Positions 41,072 to 54,600 of a DNA stretch of 64,000 nt are shown here, one piece after another. This DNA comes from Amia ocellicauda (Eukaryota; Chordata; Actinopteri; Amiiformes; Amiidae). The stretch is from NCBI RefSeq assembly GCF_036373705.1, contig NC_089869.1, positions 16,691,550 through 16,755,549 on the forward strand. Direction: 5' to 3'. The stretch's first letter is position 1, and each line of letters begins with the position of its first letter. The position numbers were made by a program, and so were the translations under genes. The notes under the pieces are model-generated. The model saw nothing but the letters and a program-made list of their open reading frames with translations, searched no databases and was not told the DNA's origin.

Positions 41072-43339
41072 CCTAGTGTCTCAATCCCAAACGTAAGATC
41101 AATCAGTGTATGAAAAGGTAATGCAGATTGAAGCGCTCTTTTAGTTCAACTTCAAGCGGAGTGCCCAATCGCTTCTGCTGCGCCAGATGTTTGGAGAGTT
41201 TGAGATGTTGGTCCCCATGATCGGGTCATGTGCTTTTCTGGTGTGATGGTCTGTTCTTGTCATTAAGTGTGGCGCACATGTGTAGCTCCCCCGAAATAAA
41301 TAGCAGCAGTCATTTTCCAGCAGGTCAATTACTGTCACAGACGGATTGAAGACGCCTTCTGCATGTTGACCACCTGATAGGTTTAGTCGGGATTGCCTTT
41401 GCTTTGGTCCTTAACTGTTTATGGCAGGCGTGGTTAGCAAGCATGCAAAACGCAGAGTATTGCTTCTTCCAGGTGATGTGATACTTATATCATGCATCTT
41501 TAAATGGAAACGAGCTCATTTTACATAATGCCAATGGGATGAGTTACATCATGCAAAAAAAAAAAAGAAGGGAAAAAAGCACTCAACACTCAACACTCAA
41601 CAAGTTGCTGTCACCATTTAAAATGACTCCCTGTTTGGAAAACCCTGTGTCTTATCATTGCATTCAGGCACCTTGCTTTGCAGGGTTGAGAGTCCAATTT
41701 AAGTTATATGAGTGCAAATAACCAATTCATAGCCCTATTAAATAGAGTGTCCCTGGCTTTTATATGGTGAAAATGAGGACAGCACTGTTTCTGGTAAACA
41801 ACTCAGCGGCCAGGAAATATTCACAATTCAGGGAGCTAAGTATTTACAGTAAATGTAGTAGCAATGTACAAATAAATCCTAAAAAGATAAATTACAACAC
41901 AGTGCATGATTCAATTAAGGGAGATTGTAGGGGCAGCTCAGTTCATATTTTGCCTATTTTTGATTTTATATCAACAGTTACAATTATAATCTTTTCATTC
42001 AACAGTTGATGTGATATAAAAGGTTCATTAGAGGTAACAGAGGTAAGAAACTACCATTATCACATATATTTCTGCAATGTGTATATCTGCTGAAAGAGTC
42101 AGTTCTGTGATTCTGGCAGTGAGATTTGCCTTTTACTGACCACAGAAAAGAGGTAATAGCCTGTTTTTTATAGGTCACCGCTTAGGGGACATTACAGTAA
42201 ATGCCCAAGGGAAAGGAAGATTGGAAAATGTCTTTATATTCTTGAAGGTTTTATCCTGAATTCTATTGTTGTTATCTGCAGGTGGGTACTTTGCCTTCAG
42301 CTTGTCTTTTCAGAAAAGCTGCAATCTTATCGTTAAAAAGTTCACAATTGTAGATTCCAGTTAACTGTTTCAGTAGGTGAAAGTGACAGTAGGGCTCTGG
42401 AAATAGCAACACGTGTCAGTGATGTTAAGATCTTCAGGTACAGATATTTCTATTTAATCTGAGTTGTAATTTGCACCTAATACGTTCTCTGTTGGCTTGT
42501 TCTGCTCATCGGATGCAGCTTCAAGTATGTTTGTTTCTCAGGAGAAGTGGGGATTGCTGGGTCAGTGGAGGTGGGACTGAGGAAGCCAGAGCAACATGAT
42601 GCCCTCCCAAAGATATGCACCAATTTTTACTATGGGTGTAAACCAAGTGGGACACATCCTAAGAAACAGCTCCTCATATTGACTAACTATAAATTGAGCT
42701 CCCTTCCCCCTCCCCAACCAGAACATCTCAGTCCATTTCCCTTTAATGCTAATGCCTTTCCAAATAAATCTGTGCAATTCACACACACAGATAGAAAGAA
42801 CACCTTAGGTACTAACAGTTTTTACATGCAGTAAGTGCACTTAGTGGTTTAAACAAATATATAAATCCTACTATTGATTGATTTATTTATTTATTATAAT
42901 AGAATGTAATCCTTCTGTAACAAACGTTGCTGGATTGCCATTGCACTTTGTATTTTGAATGGGTCCGACAAGCTGCCCATTGAGGCAAGATGATTTTCTT
43001 TACATGTTGAGAGTTGGTATCCTGGCAACTCCATAAACACTGCCAGCAGAAAGACTGGAAAGATTACAGACTTCAGCAGAAAGTTGAGAAAGGCTTCTGC
43101 TTGGTAGAAGGTAAGCTAATTGAAATGTCTTGTATTTTTCAAGTTGTATTAAATGAATGCTTTGTTGAAATCAAAATGTTTGCAAAATATTTATGTTTAT
43201 TGTTAATAACAGAGTGAGAAATGTCTCATATATTTATACTTGTATGTTCTCTGTGCATTGTTATTTTTAAAGCGTAAAGTTGGCTTTTATGGTTAATATT
43301 GGTGCTTGTTGTGGCTAAAGCATAGCAAAAGTACAATTT

Positions 43340-43425
<86 letters not shown>

Positions 43426-43994
43426 CATATTAAATAGAATTCTATACAATAACCTCTGTAAAATATTATACACAATTAAAAATCAGGACTATAATAATAC
43501 AAATATAGCATATATTAATATTGTATGTCTCTCCACAAGGAATATAGTTTCCAATTAATCTTTTCAGAATGTGCTTGTTTAGCATTTCCTTTGCTACTTA
43601 AGTTTTAATTTCATTTCTGTCTTGCAGTTGGCTGTTCCAATGCCATGGCAAAGTGATATGGTTTGTAGATGCTTTGAATGTAGTTTGTGTAATCAGTCTT
43701 CATTAATGTCTTTTTGTTAAAAAATAAAAAATATCCTAATTTTCCATTTTTATCATTATCATCAATTGGTTTAAAACACATTGTGTGAACTGTCATTACA
43801 TTATTTTGTTAATTAAAATACATATTTTTAGATTTTTAAAATATTTTGAAGAGGATTTTGTTTTCTGCATCTTCAGCTAAGAAATTGAATGAAATCTGTT
43901 CCTTTTTGTTTAGGGCTTTTTCCTGATATTTGCTGTGTAAAACAATATATAGATACACACTGCAGTGGCTGAAGCACGACGTACTGGTTGTGAC
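41072..43994. other. Divergent upstream region of receptor and TBATA
   Basis: About 2.9 kb separates the receptor start codon (minus) from the first TBATA coding exon (plus). A GAAG|GTAAGC donor at 43111 could end a non-coding first TBATA exon. A compound (CTA)n/(TAA)n repeat lies at 43340-43425. I recognise no other gene. Confidence 0.45.
43340..43425. repeat. Compound (CTA)n(TAA)n microsatellite
   Basis: About 18 CTA units followed by about 11 TAA units, a phase-preserving C-to-A transition between neighbouring repeat blocks. Confidence 0.95.
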
Positions 43995-46900
43995 ATGGAT
44001 CAAAAACCAGAGTAAGTATAATAATAGACAATGGATATTCTGTTGTAGCAACCAGGCATATCCCTCCCAAAAGCTCCTACAAATGCAGCTGACTTTGGAT
44101 AGATCAAAAGGTAACCTGTTATTTAGGTCTATTGTCTTTTCAAGGGCCATGGAGGCATCAGTAAAGAAGAGAATGGAGATATTGGAGGACGCTGTTTCCA
44201 CTGCTATCAATCGCAAGGACGCCCTCAAGAACATGAAAAAAGTCGAAGATGTGTCTTTTAATAATCCTCTGCGTTTGACTGAGGATGCTGGGAAACTGCC
44301 AGCCAAAGGCAGCCCTCGGTTTGGCACGCTGAGTCACCATTCGTTTTTCTCCCGACACAATCCTCATCCTAACAGGGTGACACATATCCAGGGTAAGCCA
44401 CTTTGGAAAACCAGACTAGACATTTTCATTAGACAGTGAATGAAAAAAATGCTATTGACGTATATGCTTGCCTTTTAGTATGAAAGGTTGAAAATACATC
44501 ACATATATGATTTAAAGTGAGATAATATACCACTGCAGAAAAGAAGTTCCTTTTGCTGCAGATCTAACATCAAATATGTATGTATGTATGCACACACAAT
44601 CTATGTGTGTTTGCTTGGTGAAATGGAAAAGAAAGCAGCATTAACTATCAGCTGCTCATCTTTAAATAGGCTCAGCAATTATTATCGATTTCTTAATCGT
44701 TCTTATCCAGAGTGACTTTTAATTTACACAAGAAGCAGTGCAAAAGTGCAGTAATACAGTCGATACAAAATACAATTTAAGAAATACAAAAGTGCAGTAG
44801 TACAATCAATACAAAATACAATAAGCATACATCCTAGTTCAGTGAGGTAACAAGTGCAGACAAAATACAATTAAGTCCTAGGTATGTGCTAAAGGGCATA
44901 GGAGGAATCTCAGAAAAATAATAGACGTTCCAACAATATGTAAGTAGGCAGGAGCAAAAGGAAGCATCGTTACATAAAGTAACAGCTCAGGGGAATAAGC
45001 TGCTATATTTCAGGTACAGTCTGAACAGATGTGTCTGGAGTAATCGCTTGAAGGTGGTCAGGGACTCTGCTGTCCTGACCTCAGTGGGAAGGTCGTTTCG
45101 CCGAGGTCTGGACAAGTAGCCGAGTTGGGTAGTTGGTGAGGAAGCAGCAGATTCTGTGTGTATTGCTCAGGAAGAATCGGCAAATGTAGTCTGAGTGAAG
45201 AGTGAAGTGCTGGGAGTAGGATAAAGGGAGGTCAAGAGTGACCCCAGATTCTTGTCAGAAGTAGATAGCAGGGATATTGAAATGGAAAGATCTGTAGAAG
45301 GTGAAGAGGAGGAGGGAAAAGAGGAGAAGATAAGGTTTGGAAAGGTTAAGCTTCAGATGATAGGATAGAGATAGAGACAGGAAGAGACTAGAGAAGGGAT
45401 GTGGAGGTCAGAAGAGGGAAAAGGCCGCAAGATCTGAGCGTATTCTGCATAGAAGTGGTAGGAGAAACCATGGGATGTGATGAGGGGGCCCAGAGAGCGG
45501 GTGTAGAGAGCGAACAGGAGGGGGGCCAGGACAGAACCTTGCCAGAGAATCAAAGGTCAGCAAAGGAGGAGAGGAGAAGGAAGTGATTGACAAAGTCCAA
45601 GGCTGCAGAGGGATCAGCACAGAGGCATGAGCAGAGTTGGTGCGTAGTCTATGACTTTCAATAAAACACATATCAGCCTAAATAAACTTCAGAGCCTTTT
45701 GCATGCTTTGATTTCCTGTACAGGCTTGTCACCAGGATTCAGAAAGCACACACTATTAGAGGTGTTTAACAGAATTATTTGCAGTGCTTCTGATAAGATT
45801 AGCTCTGCGTAACCATTGGCTGTGTCTTCATGTGACTTTCAGTACTAAATGTTGCACTTTAAGTAACAAATGTATGTCTTTACAAAACACACATAAATGG
45901 CACTAAACACATGCAGACTGAAGAGGAAACATTCTCATCATTAATTTGTATCATTATGGTTTTTTTCAACATTTTCAAATATAATAGACATAGGCACTGT
46001 TCAAATTTAACTATGTTAAATTCACTTTTAATTAAGCATGAAATTAAGGATTTTCAGTTCAAATGCTCTCTGTCTTTCACAGTTCAGTCTTGAATCCAGT
46101 AACATACTACCAAAAAAGGACTAAATGCAGGATTATTTATTCAAAACTTTAACCTGAGTCACTGATTTACTTTAATTGCATGGCTGTTGCAGAAATTACT
46201 TAGATGATGATATATAATTTTGATGCTACTCTACTGCTCACTTATATTCCTGTTAGAAATCTGATTGAAACTAAAATCAAACTCCTGCTTTTTCTTTACC
46301 TGTCATGTATAAATAGAATTCACCAAGGCCCTATTCAAAGGTTCAAAGCTTCATTTGTTCGCGAGGGACTCAAATGTAGTGCTAAATCTTCAGAGGTTTG
46401 TTACATATTCAAGCAATGTATAAGCTGCTCTTATGTGTTTATTTGGGTTGAATTAAAAGTGATTAAGGGAAAAACATTATGAAGGATCATTTGTACGTAT
46501 TAGAGTCTTGCTGTGATGTTGCTTTTTCACTGAATAACAGATGAATACTACCTACAGTGCATTTTCCAATACCTCAAATAATTAATGTTACCTTAAGCAG
46601 GAATAGCCTTCATAATTAAGTGCTCTTTTTCTATCTTCTGAATAAATTACCTCTTTGCAGCTCCACAGCTGGAAAGATACTGATTAAAAACTGCCTCAAG
46701 TGTTTTTGGACTTGACAGGGAAAAAAAAAAGCTACATTCTTGCTATTGATAATGTCTTGATGGGAAACAAAAAAGAGCTCAACATAATTGATGTCTGTGA
46801 CCTAAGTGATGTCTGAGGGAGAATGCTGAGGGAGGGTACACTATAAAAGCAATGTGTTTCCGTTAATGGTTCACTGTGTACTACACAACAAACAGTTTCT

Positions 46901-49900
46901 TTTCTGATGTAACTCATTATAGAAAGCTAGGGGAATACAAGGTTTGAGCTAATTATTTAAGAAACAAGAATGGCAACATTTTATACTATGGTGTCACAAA
47001 TAAATGAGTGGTACAGAACAGTTAGGAACCATTAATAATTCCATTTATGAATGATCAATAAACCTTTGATTTATCATTTATCAAAAACAAACTGTCAAAA
47101 CACTATTTTGTTTCAAATCTTTATTATAAATTATATATAATGTCTTATAAGGGTTTATTGACCATTTATACATTGAATTATTAATGGTTCCTAACTGTTT
47201 TATGAACTATTTACCAATCATTTATTAATGACACCATAATGTAAACTTTTACCACAGAAATGATCATGAAATCCAATGTATGTAATGCACTTTCTTTTCG
47301 TAGGCCTAAATGGGAATCCGGTGTGCATCGTAAACGATGACTGGTATGCCACCAGTCCTTCATCTCCACACCCTTTCCTCAGAGACCAGACTCTGATGAC
47401 AGTTTTGGGGGCACCTGGAGTGAAGATGCCTTATGGGGAACTTTATGGAAATCAACCACAAAAACAAGGCACAGGTAATGTGTGCTAAATGTTTGATAGA
47501 CGCAGCCTTTTTAGTGACAAATATCCATAGCAGGCTGAGGATTTTGGAAAGAAAGAGACCACGGTTCTATTGAATTCCAATGTACTGTTTCATGTCTTTA
47601 AATATTACCAGTTGGCATCATCTCCATCAACTACAGAAAAGCTTGATTAGCTTCATCCCCCTTGGTAATGTCCCTTTGGGAAGGGATGCCCTCTTGTGCT
47701 CATTAATGAAAATACACCTACTACGTATTCACATTGTACTACATCTGATGTATGGGGAAAGGAAAATTGGAAGTCAATTGTGATCTCCTTAGAGATGGAA
47801 AAACTATAGTCTTCAGATCAGAGAAGTATTTGTTATGAATACGTAGTGGTCAAAAAGTGTAGTTTGTCTATGATTACAGCCCTGCTGTCTGATGCCTGGA
47901 GGGAGGAGCTAAAAGATCTCGCTGCTAAAGTCTGTCTCTCAGCCCCTCTTGGAACAGATGGCAAAAAAACTGTGAGTCTCATGATAGATTTATTATAAAA
48001 ATGACTATTATTATCATTATTGTAGTAGTAATATTCCAAGGTGTCAATTATGTTACAGTTTCGGTTTGGGGTTTTGGTTTATGTTACCATTTTTCATATT
48101 CATAAAATGGTAAATGGCACAATATATATTTATTTGTTTATTGGTGAAAAACGCTTGTTGCCTCAATCTGGATGCTATGTTTTGCTTCAGAACCACCAGG
48201 CAGAAGAAGGTGCCGTCCGCCGCAGCACCCAGTACTCAGCCCGCACTGGACGGATCATCCCGTCCTCATCTCTTCCCTCCAGCAGGCGTTCATCGGGGAA
48301 GCACTCCAGGACCGGAGGCCAGGCAACGTCTTCAGCGCTCTATGACCAGGAACTAATGGTAATGGTAATGGTAGACTGAGCATGTTGTGACGAGCAATCA
48401 CATGACCACTGTCTTATATTAAAACACATCAATCACTGTTTGCATTTTTTCTTGAACATTTTGTCAGTTTCAAATGATACCATCTACAAAGGGACAGATG
48501 TGTTTAGTGTTTATGCCAAGTTGACGATGCATTTAGTGTTAGCATTGAACCTGCCCTCAGCCATGTTGCAATGTTCAGTTCATGCCAAACTGCATTCTAG
48601 TCGGCGATTCTCAAGGTTGTTTGCATTGGCAGGTGAGAACCCGTTTTTGATTTTGTGGATTTCGTGTCATGCTGACCCTGGCATTCTCTCTGTGACCCTC
48701 ACCAGGTCCTGGAACTGCTCTGCCAGATCCTCCAAACCGACTCTTTATCTCAAGTCCAGCAGTGGCTTTTGTTAGCAGGCCAAAGAGGTGAGAGGAAATT
48801 GTTTATGATTCAAATTTTAAATAACGTTTTCACTCACATTGAATGAGTTTCCAGTTTTCTACAGTCTGCATAAACTGAATTATTTGTTTGCTACCACTGG
48901 GTAATTAAAATGTCCAGCAGACACCTCAGAAAAGTATATTGTTGTAATTCCTGAGTCCAATTAGCAGCGCACACAGATGGGATTATGAGTCTATGAATGC
49001 CAGTGGAAGCCTAAATCCTACTAGGTAGCACTACACTACTATAATTGTATGGTATGAACCCTGCCGTGACTGACTAGACCTGACTCTAGATGTGTTATGA
49101 CTTTGTAAATCACCAATTTGAGTTTTTGACCATTGGTAGATATGTCATATTGGTCTGTGTCATATGTCTGTGGGGGTGGGCAGCATTGTAACCGGTCTAT
49201 TAGTAATTTCTTACGTGAGTCGTGACTGTGAAGGTGCCATCAATCTTTAGAAAATTTGCATATAAATGGTCACAGCATGCTTTAGTATCAAATGTGTTTT
49301 CCACTGCCATGTTTTCTACGTTTCTGTCTGATCATTTCCAAAATATATTCAGTGAAATTGGTTGTATCTGCTTTCAAGAGAAAGACTTGGTGATGGGAAT
49401 GATACAACAGGCAGTCGACAGAAGTACCTTTGACAGGCCCATACCTGACAATCCAGAGGGGTTACACACTCTGATGTCTCCGCTGGCGAGGAACTCTGTA
49501 CGGCACAGTATGACTAAAGACAGGCTTCCTAGGTAACATTCTCCATAAAATCAGTCTTTAAACGGATCGGTAATTCAATACAGCTCTCGTAGCATTACGT
49601 AAGTGATTACATCCGATTTCCAAAGGTGGTTTATTATCAGTGTGTGTTTGTGATTGGGAATACAAGATATGAAAGATATATCAATGGCACTGACTTTGTG
49701 AATGCCACTTTTTTTTCCCTATTGTATTTCTTCTTAGATCCTATCAAGGGCAGAAGCAAGAAGCAATCAAAGAAGAAATGCCAGGTATTGAAATAATGTA
49801 ATCCTAGTTTAAGTGCTCTTGTACAGGAAAGGATAAATAAATGTTATAAAAATCTGCATTTCTTTCCTCAGAGCGTATGGGAACTGCTGAGGTTCTTCTG

Positions 49901-49963
49901 ATTCACACGGACGAGACTCTTCAAATTCCAGAAAATGAAGTTCCAGATGATTGTTCGAACTAA
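43995..49963 (+). CDS. tbata: TBATA/SPATIAL protein
   Basis: Homologue of thymus, brain and testes associated protein (SPATIAL), linked in mammals to thymic epithelium and spermatid differentiation; the biochemical activity is not defined. Coding exons: 43995-44011, 44127-44392, 47304-47474, 47880-47971, 48191-48358, 48706-48787, 49379-49532, 49738-49784 and 49872-49963; 1089 nt, 362 aa (human about 351). The core is [20 protein letters not shown] followed by [17 protein letters not shown], nearly the family signature. Next come an ELKDLAAKV segment, [15 protein letters not shown] and [21 protein letters not shown], all matching human TBATA blocks. All phases agree. The start is less certain: the small first exon (MDQKP) splices in frame to the second, which has its own good Met at 44149 (GGGCCATGG). 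Starting there gives 349 aa. Introns 2 and 3 are long and hold an L2-like LINE and a MITE. Confidence 0.9.
44678..45655 (-). mobile_element. L2-like LINE fragment
   Basis: On the minus strand, a reverse transcriptase remnant reads [20 protein letters not shown], then [15 protein letters not shown] (YADD degraded to YAEY). Further on it has [16 protein letters not shown] and a tail ending GTCACTCTGGATAAG, the usual fish L2 3' tail. Many stops; 5' truncated. Located in the long TBATA intron between 44392 and 47304. Confidence 0.72.
46971..47255. mobile_element. Fold-back MITE
   Basis: About 285 bp with imperfect terminal inverted repeats of roughly 100 bp each. The left end reads TGGCAACATTTTATACTATG and the reverse complement of the right end reads TGGTAAAAGTTTACATTATG. 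Both arms contain CAGTTAGGAACCATTAATAA in inverted orientation. It has no coding capacity. It ends about 50 nt before the acceptor of TBATA exon 3 (47304). Confidence 0.85.
48359..48376 (+). other. tbata: Tandem splice donors, TBATA exon 5
   Basis: After ...CTAATG the intron starts GTAATGGTAATGGTAGAC, three potential GT donors exactly 6 nt apart. Using the second would add Val-Met in frame. Confidence 0.5.
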
Positions 49964-50059
49964 TTTCAACACAATTACATGGTTTTCTTCTCCAGATTGT
50001 ACATTGTGATAAAGTTCATAGAGGACTAAAGTTGATAGGTCCTTGTTATAATGTATTGT

Positions 50060-50112
50060 AATAAATGTATCTTTTAAAGACTTCCAGAAACAATATGATC
50101 AGAAACAATAAA
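50060..50112 (+). promoter_or_regulatory. tbata: TBATA polyadenylation signals
   Basis: AATAAA at 50060-50065 and 50107-50112, about 100-150 nt after the stop codon. Confidence 0.7.
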
Positions 50113-51654
50113 TTAGTATGAACTGAACTAAATGTGGATTTGTGCTCTGATTTAAACTCTTTGTTAAGAGTGTTTGTGTGGATCTTATATCAACTGAATG
50201 CAAGTCTTTTCTTTCACTGGAGAGGTTAGGTTGGTTTTGTTCATTAATAAAACAGAATCGCTGGGGAATGGAATATTTTTACTTTGCCAGAAAATGTGCG
50301 AACAGCCAAAGATTCGTTTTACAACATGGGGATTGTTTAAAATAAAGCATTAATATCTTATAACCAACATACATTTTGAGTGAAAGAATACATAAGTAAT
50401 ATTAAAATACATTAAACATAGGCAGGCTTCCAATTTAAAATCCCAGAACTATATTTATATGTACACTTTAATAGAGAATATATGGTGAAAACATCTATTG
50501 CATGTATATTTTCAGATGCTGGTAATTTCTTTCACATGATTCTACATTTTAAGTACAGTTTTGCTGGCTTTTCCGTTTGAAATCTCTCACCACTCACTTA
50601 ATCACTTTCGGTCATTGAAGTAAAACAACCAAACTGTGAGACCACAATAATTATAAGGCTGGAGATGCACTGAATAATTATTTTAAAGTATGTAATTAAA
50701 ATAATGTGATTGACACTAATTATGGAGCAGTTAATAATGACATTGATTTTGTAATGAGCTCTGAATGGTGTATAAAGTCACTAAGCAACCTCAATGCAGC
50801 AGAATTTTGTATTATTGATTACAATTGTGGGTTCAACATTTGTGTCTATTGAAAAGAAAATGAATGGTATAGCTGCTTTTAACATTTCTAAGACGTTTGA
50901 GAAAAAAGATGAGATACATATCAAATCTGACTAAAAAAGCAACAGATCAACAGCTGGACCATTTTTCACTCCTTGGCTTAATCAGATTGTGCGTCTGTGT
51001 GTGTGGAATAACAAGCATAGACTAACTATATTTCTCAATTAGACACTTCAATTATATTATCTGATTCTGGGGCTTTTCAGATTCTGTTACAGGTCATGCT
51101 GGAAGGGGAAATGTATTGTTCTTTCGTTTTGGATGAAATATTAATTATCAATATTGTACTCAGATTTTAACTCTTTGCATTCTCAATTCAGAGCAGTATT
51201 GTTCCCTCATGAAACATTTTGATCAATAAATTATGCAAATCATAATGCTTGAACACAGGCTAGACTTCATTAGTGCTCTTGAATTGAAACTGTCCAGTCT
51301 GTGGGTGTAAGTAAGAGCTCGCATTCAGGGAAACAATACTGCATGTTAATGAAAATGGTTAAAAAGTGAGATTTGTTTTGTTTAGTCTGAATATGTAATC
51401 ACAAACACATGCACAAAAGCAGTTTTTCGTGATCCCCCTTCATGTGGTTTTTCATAAGTAACCCAACAATAATGATTTGGTTGGTTTTAAAGGCCGCTCC
51501 TGCAGTTGTTTTGGAAGGTCTCCAGCTTTTGGATTGTTTACTCAGTTTCTCCCTACAGATATCTCGGGGCTTTGTTGACTCCTGCTGTGTTTTCTGAAAG
51601 CAGTCTAATACACTTCTAATCCATGTAAATGTATTGTGCGCTATACTCTTCATC
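50113..51654. other. Intergenic, TBATA to MTTP-like
   Basis: AT-rich DNA with no recognised coding exon. The right side should contain the promoter and 5' UTR of the MTTP-like gene, but no TATA box is convincing. Confidence 0.5.
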
Positions 51655-54600
51655 ATGAAAACAAGTGATGCTTTTACACATTCACTGGCTCTTCTCCTTC
51701 TGGTTTGGGCTCGGGCAAATGGTAATATATCTTTTCTGATTCTATGTATAGCTGACATATGTTTAGGTATTTCTGCTAATCCGTATACAGGGTTTGGAGA
51801 CAATTGCCGAATGTTTTTACATATATCTCTGAGGACAGTCATTAACTTTTTTTCCCTATAGCTTTATGTACCTATTATGTATAATCTTAAATTATACAGT
51901 GAAAGATTTTCTATATGGTAATCAAAGTTATTAACTATCAGAAAGGAGGCTTCCAAAACATCTTCCAAAATGTCTAATTCTAATTAACCTTTGTTTAATC
52001 TTGTTTATTTATGGTTGTTATTCATATTGAAGTTGCTGTATAGATGACAGGAAATTATTTTGAATGTGTTTTAATGCATTTTAGTGTACTCCGAAGCATC
52101 TAAGTTTGAAACAGGGACTCTGTATGAGTACCTCTACACTGTGGATGTAGTCCTGGAGCCGACTGCTGAGCATGACCGGATGAGATCTGGATTCTCAATG
52201 GAGGCCGTGGTACAGATCCATTCACTGTGGAGAAATCCAAGCAATGAGCAGGACCTGCTGGTCCAAATCAAAGTCAGTTTCTTCTGCTTCCATTGTCGTT
52301 CCAACTCTAGAAATGTATGTAACTCTGAACTGTGCAGATTAGAGACAGAATTAAAAATGTGCTTCTTTGTGTTTCCTTCTCTTTGTTTTAGTTTCAAGAC
52401 CTTAAGGTTATGAGCAACCATAATGGAAGTCAATCCATCTTCATGGATTCGTCAGTAGAAGAGTTACTTGGACAACAGCACCTACATGATTTAAGAAAAC
52501 CTGTCTTGATTCACTCCATTGGCGGAAAAGTAACCTTTTTGATTTCGAAGTCGCTTCTCTTTGATCGCTACAGATCCTACAGATAAGACTCAGGACTGAT
52601 AGACTGAGACATTCTAGATTTAAAATGGCCATGTGCTTTTAAGAAAACTTTTCCCTTTCTAATGAGTTTCAGCAGGAGATATCGTTGCATGCATTTAGAT
52701 CAATGTCAAGGTATATATATATAATGTATATATATGTTCTGTGCTGCAATGAGCCATATTTCCTTTCTTCTTAATCATAATCTTTCACAGCTTCCATTCT
52801 GTGGTTTCAAAGCCTTTCTTACTTTCAATCCCTGTTGCAGCTGGAAGACGTGTTTGCTGCTAATGAGACCAACAAGTTTATTTTGAATCTGAAAAGAGGG
52901 CTTGTTAGTGTTTTCCAGATGCAGACGTATTCTGGAACAGCTACAGAGGTGAGCTTAGCGTGATATTTACAGGCACAAAGGGGTTTCATGTACTCGCTAT
53001 ATTGTATGGTTAGCTGCGTGATTGCTATGTACAATTTTAGAAGTATATATATCTGCTCAAAATGGATGGAATGCACTGGATTTGATAGAAATAATGGCTC
53101 TGCGGGGTGTTAGGTGAAATTTAAACCAAAATAAAGTTTTGTTTTGTTTTGTTTTGTTTTGTATTCCCAGAATGATGTGACTGGTAGATGCAAGGTTTTG
53201 TATGAGGTTTCTGGGAAGCAAATCATTAAAATAAAAGATTTCCAGAGCTGTGAAAAGGAAGATTTTGGCTATACCTCCACAAACCAGGTAAGAAAATTGC
53301 TAAAAGTGATATGAAACACAGGGGAGGTCTTTACTGTATTGATGGTGAGCCCAGATAAATCCCATCATGTCTGGGAACAACCCTTTTGAAGTGTTCCTTC
53401 ATGGGTAGGCCTGTGTCACAAAGTTACAAATGATTAACGACTTTTCAAACTATATGGATAGATATGAAACAATAGATCCCATAATGGTCCTTAGTCTTAC
53501 TACAATGTACAGGACTCCTCAAAACAAATTTTTAGGGGTTTGTTCAAGAAATACGTGTATCACTTTACTTTTCTTTTTCCTCATATCCACACAACAGCAG
53601 GTTATTTGAAGAACAGGAATTTATACAGCAGAAGCTAAACATGCCCTGCATCTGTCACTTGTTATTTCTTATCACTAGGGGCTGATGGAAATCTTTTCTG
53701 GTTCATTTTCCTCAGAAAATCAGAAGCTGGCTGCAATCAGCATTTATATTAATGAAGTTCTGCAATATGGTTTTAATTTTATATCCCGATTACTATTGAC
53801 ACGTACAGCATATGGGCTTGGGGTTAATAGCATCTGTACACAAAGTTTCCTTGGAGATATATTAAAAAGGCTGTTTCTACAAAGTTAGAAGGGATTAGGG
53901 TCAGCAGGTGAAGTTCACAATTAGCGTCATCAGCTATTTGCACAAGGACACCTGTACGCTCGTTTTGATATCAAGGGGGGAAATAATCTGGCATTCGGCC
54001 AGTTTTGCTAACGGCCAAAAACTATCTGCTGTGAGGGGCTGAGGAAGTTCACTCAGAGGAAGAGCTTCTCAGTCGGCAGAGTCTCGACTCGATTTTAAAG
54101 CTCTAAGGACCACAGGCTCAGACTGCAGCAGCTCTGCTTATAGGTTGAGTCTGATAACAGACCCTCACACTGATTTCCAGCCCTCTGGCCTTTGATATGA
54201 AGCTCCCTCATCCTTCACTGATTAAATACAACTAAAACGATGATGATTGATGATTAATAATAATAATACACAAATAATATCATTGGCTGCACTGGTGCAA
54301 GTGCATTCAATAGGAGATAGGCAGGTTGAGGTTCGGGAGGGGAGCAGAGGAAGATCTTAGCATCATCTGCATAAAAATGGTATGAAAAACCATAGAAACA
54401 GAACAAGAGGGGACCTAGGGCAGATCTTTGAGTTAAAATAGATGTTCTCTTTTCATATGTATTTCTCTCATACCAAAGGGAGTAACTAATTTTCCCCAAC
54501 ACAGATGTGTCACTAATTCTCACTTAAATTGCTATAGCAACAGTTAAGCAATGAAAGAAAAACAAAAAGCCATTGAATTGTTTCATTTCTTTCTTTATTT

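Noticed and set aside
44158-44385. Antisense frame over TBATA exon 2
   Set aside because: Mirror of the real coding exon; no independent evidence.
52501-52600. Read-through of MTTP-like exon 3 to a stop (ending YRSYR)
   Set aside because: The GGAAAA|GTAACC donor and the next exon in phase match the MTTP exon pattern; read-through residues have no homology.
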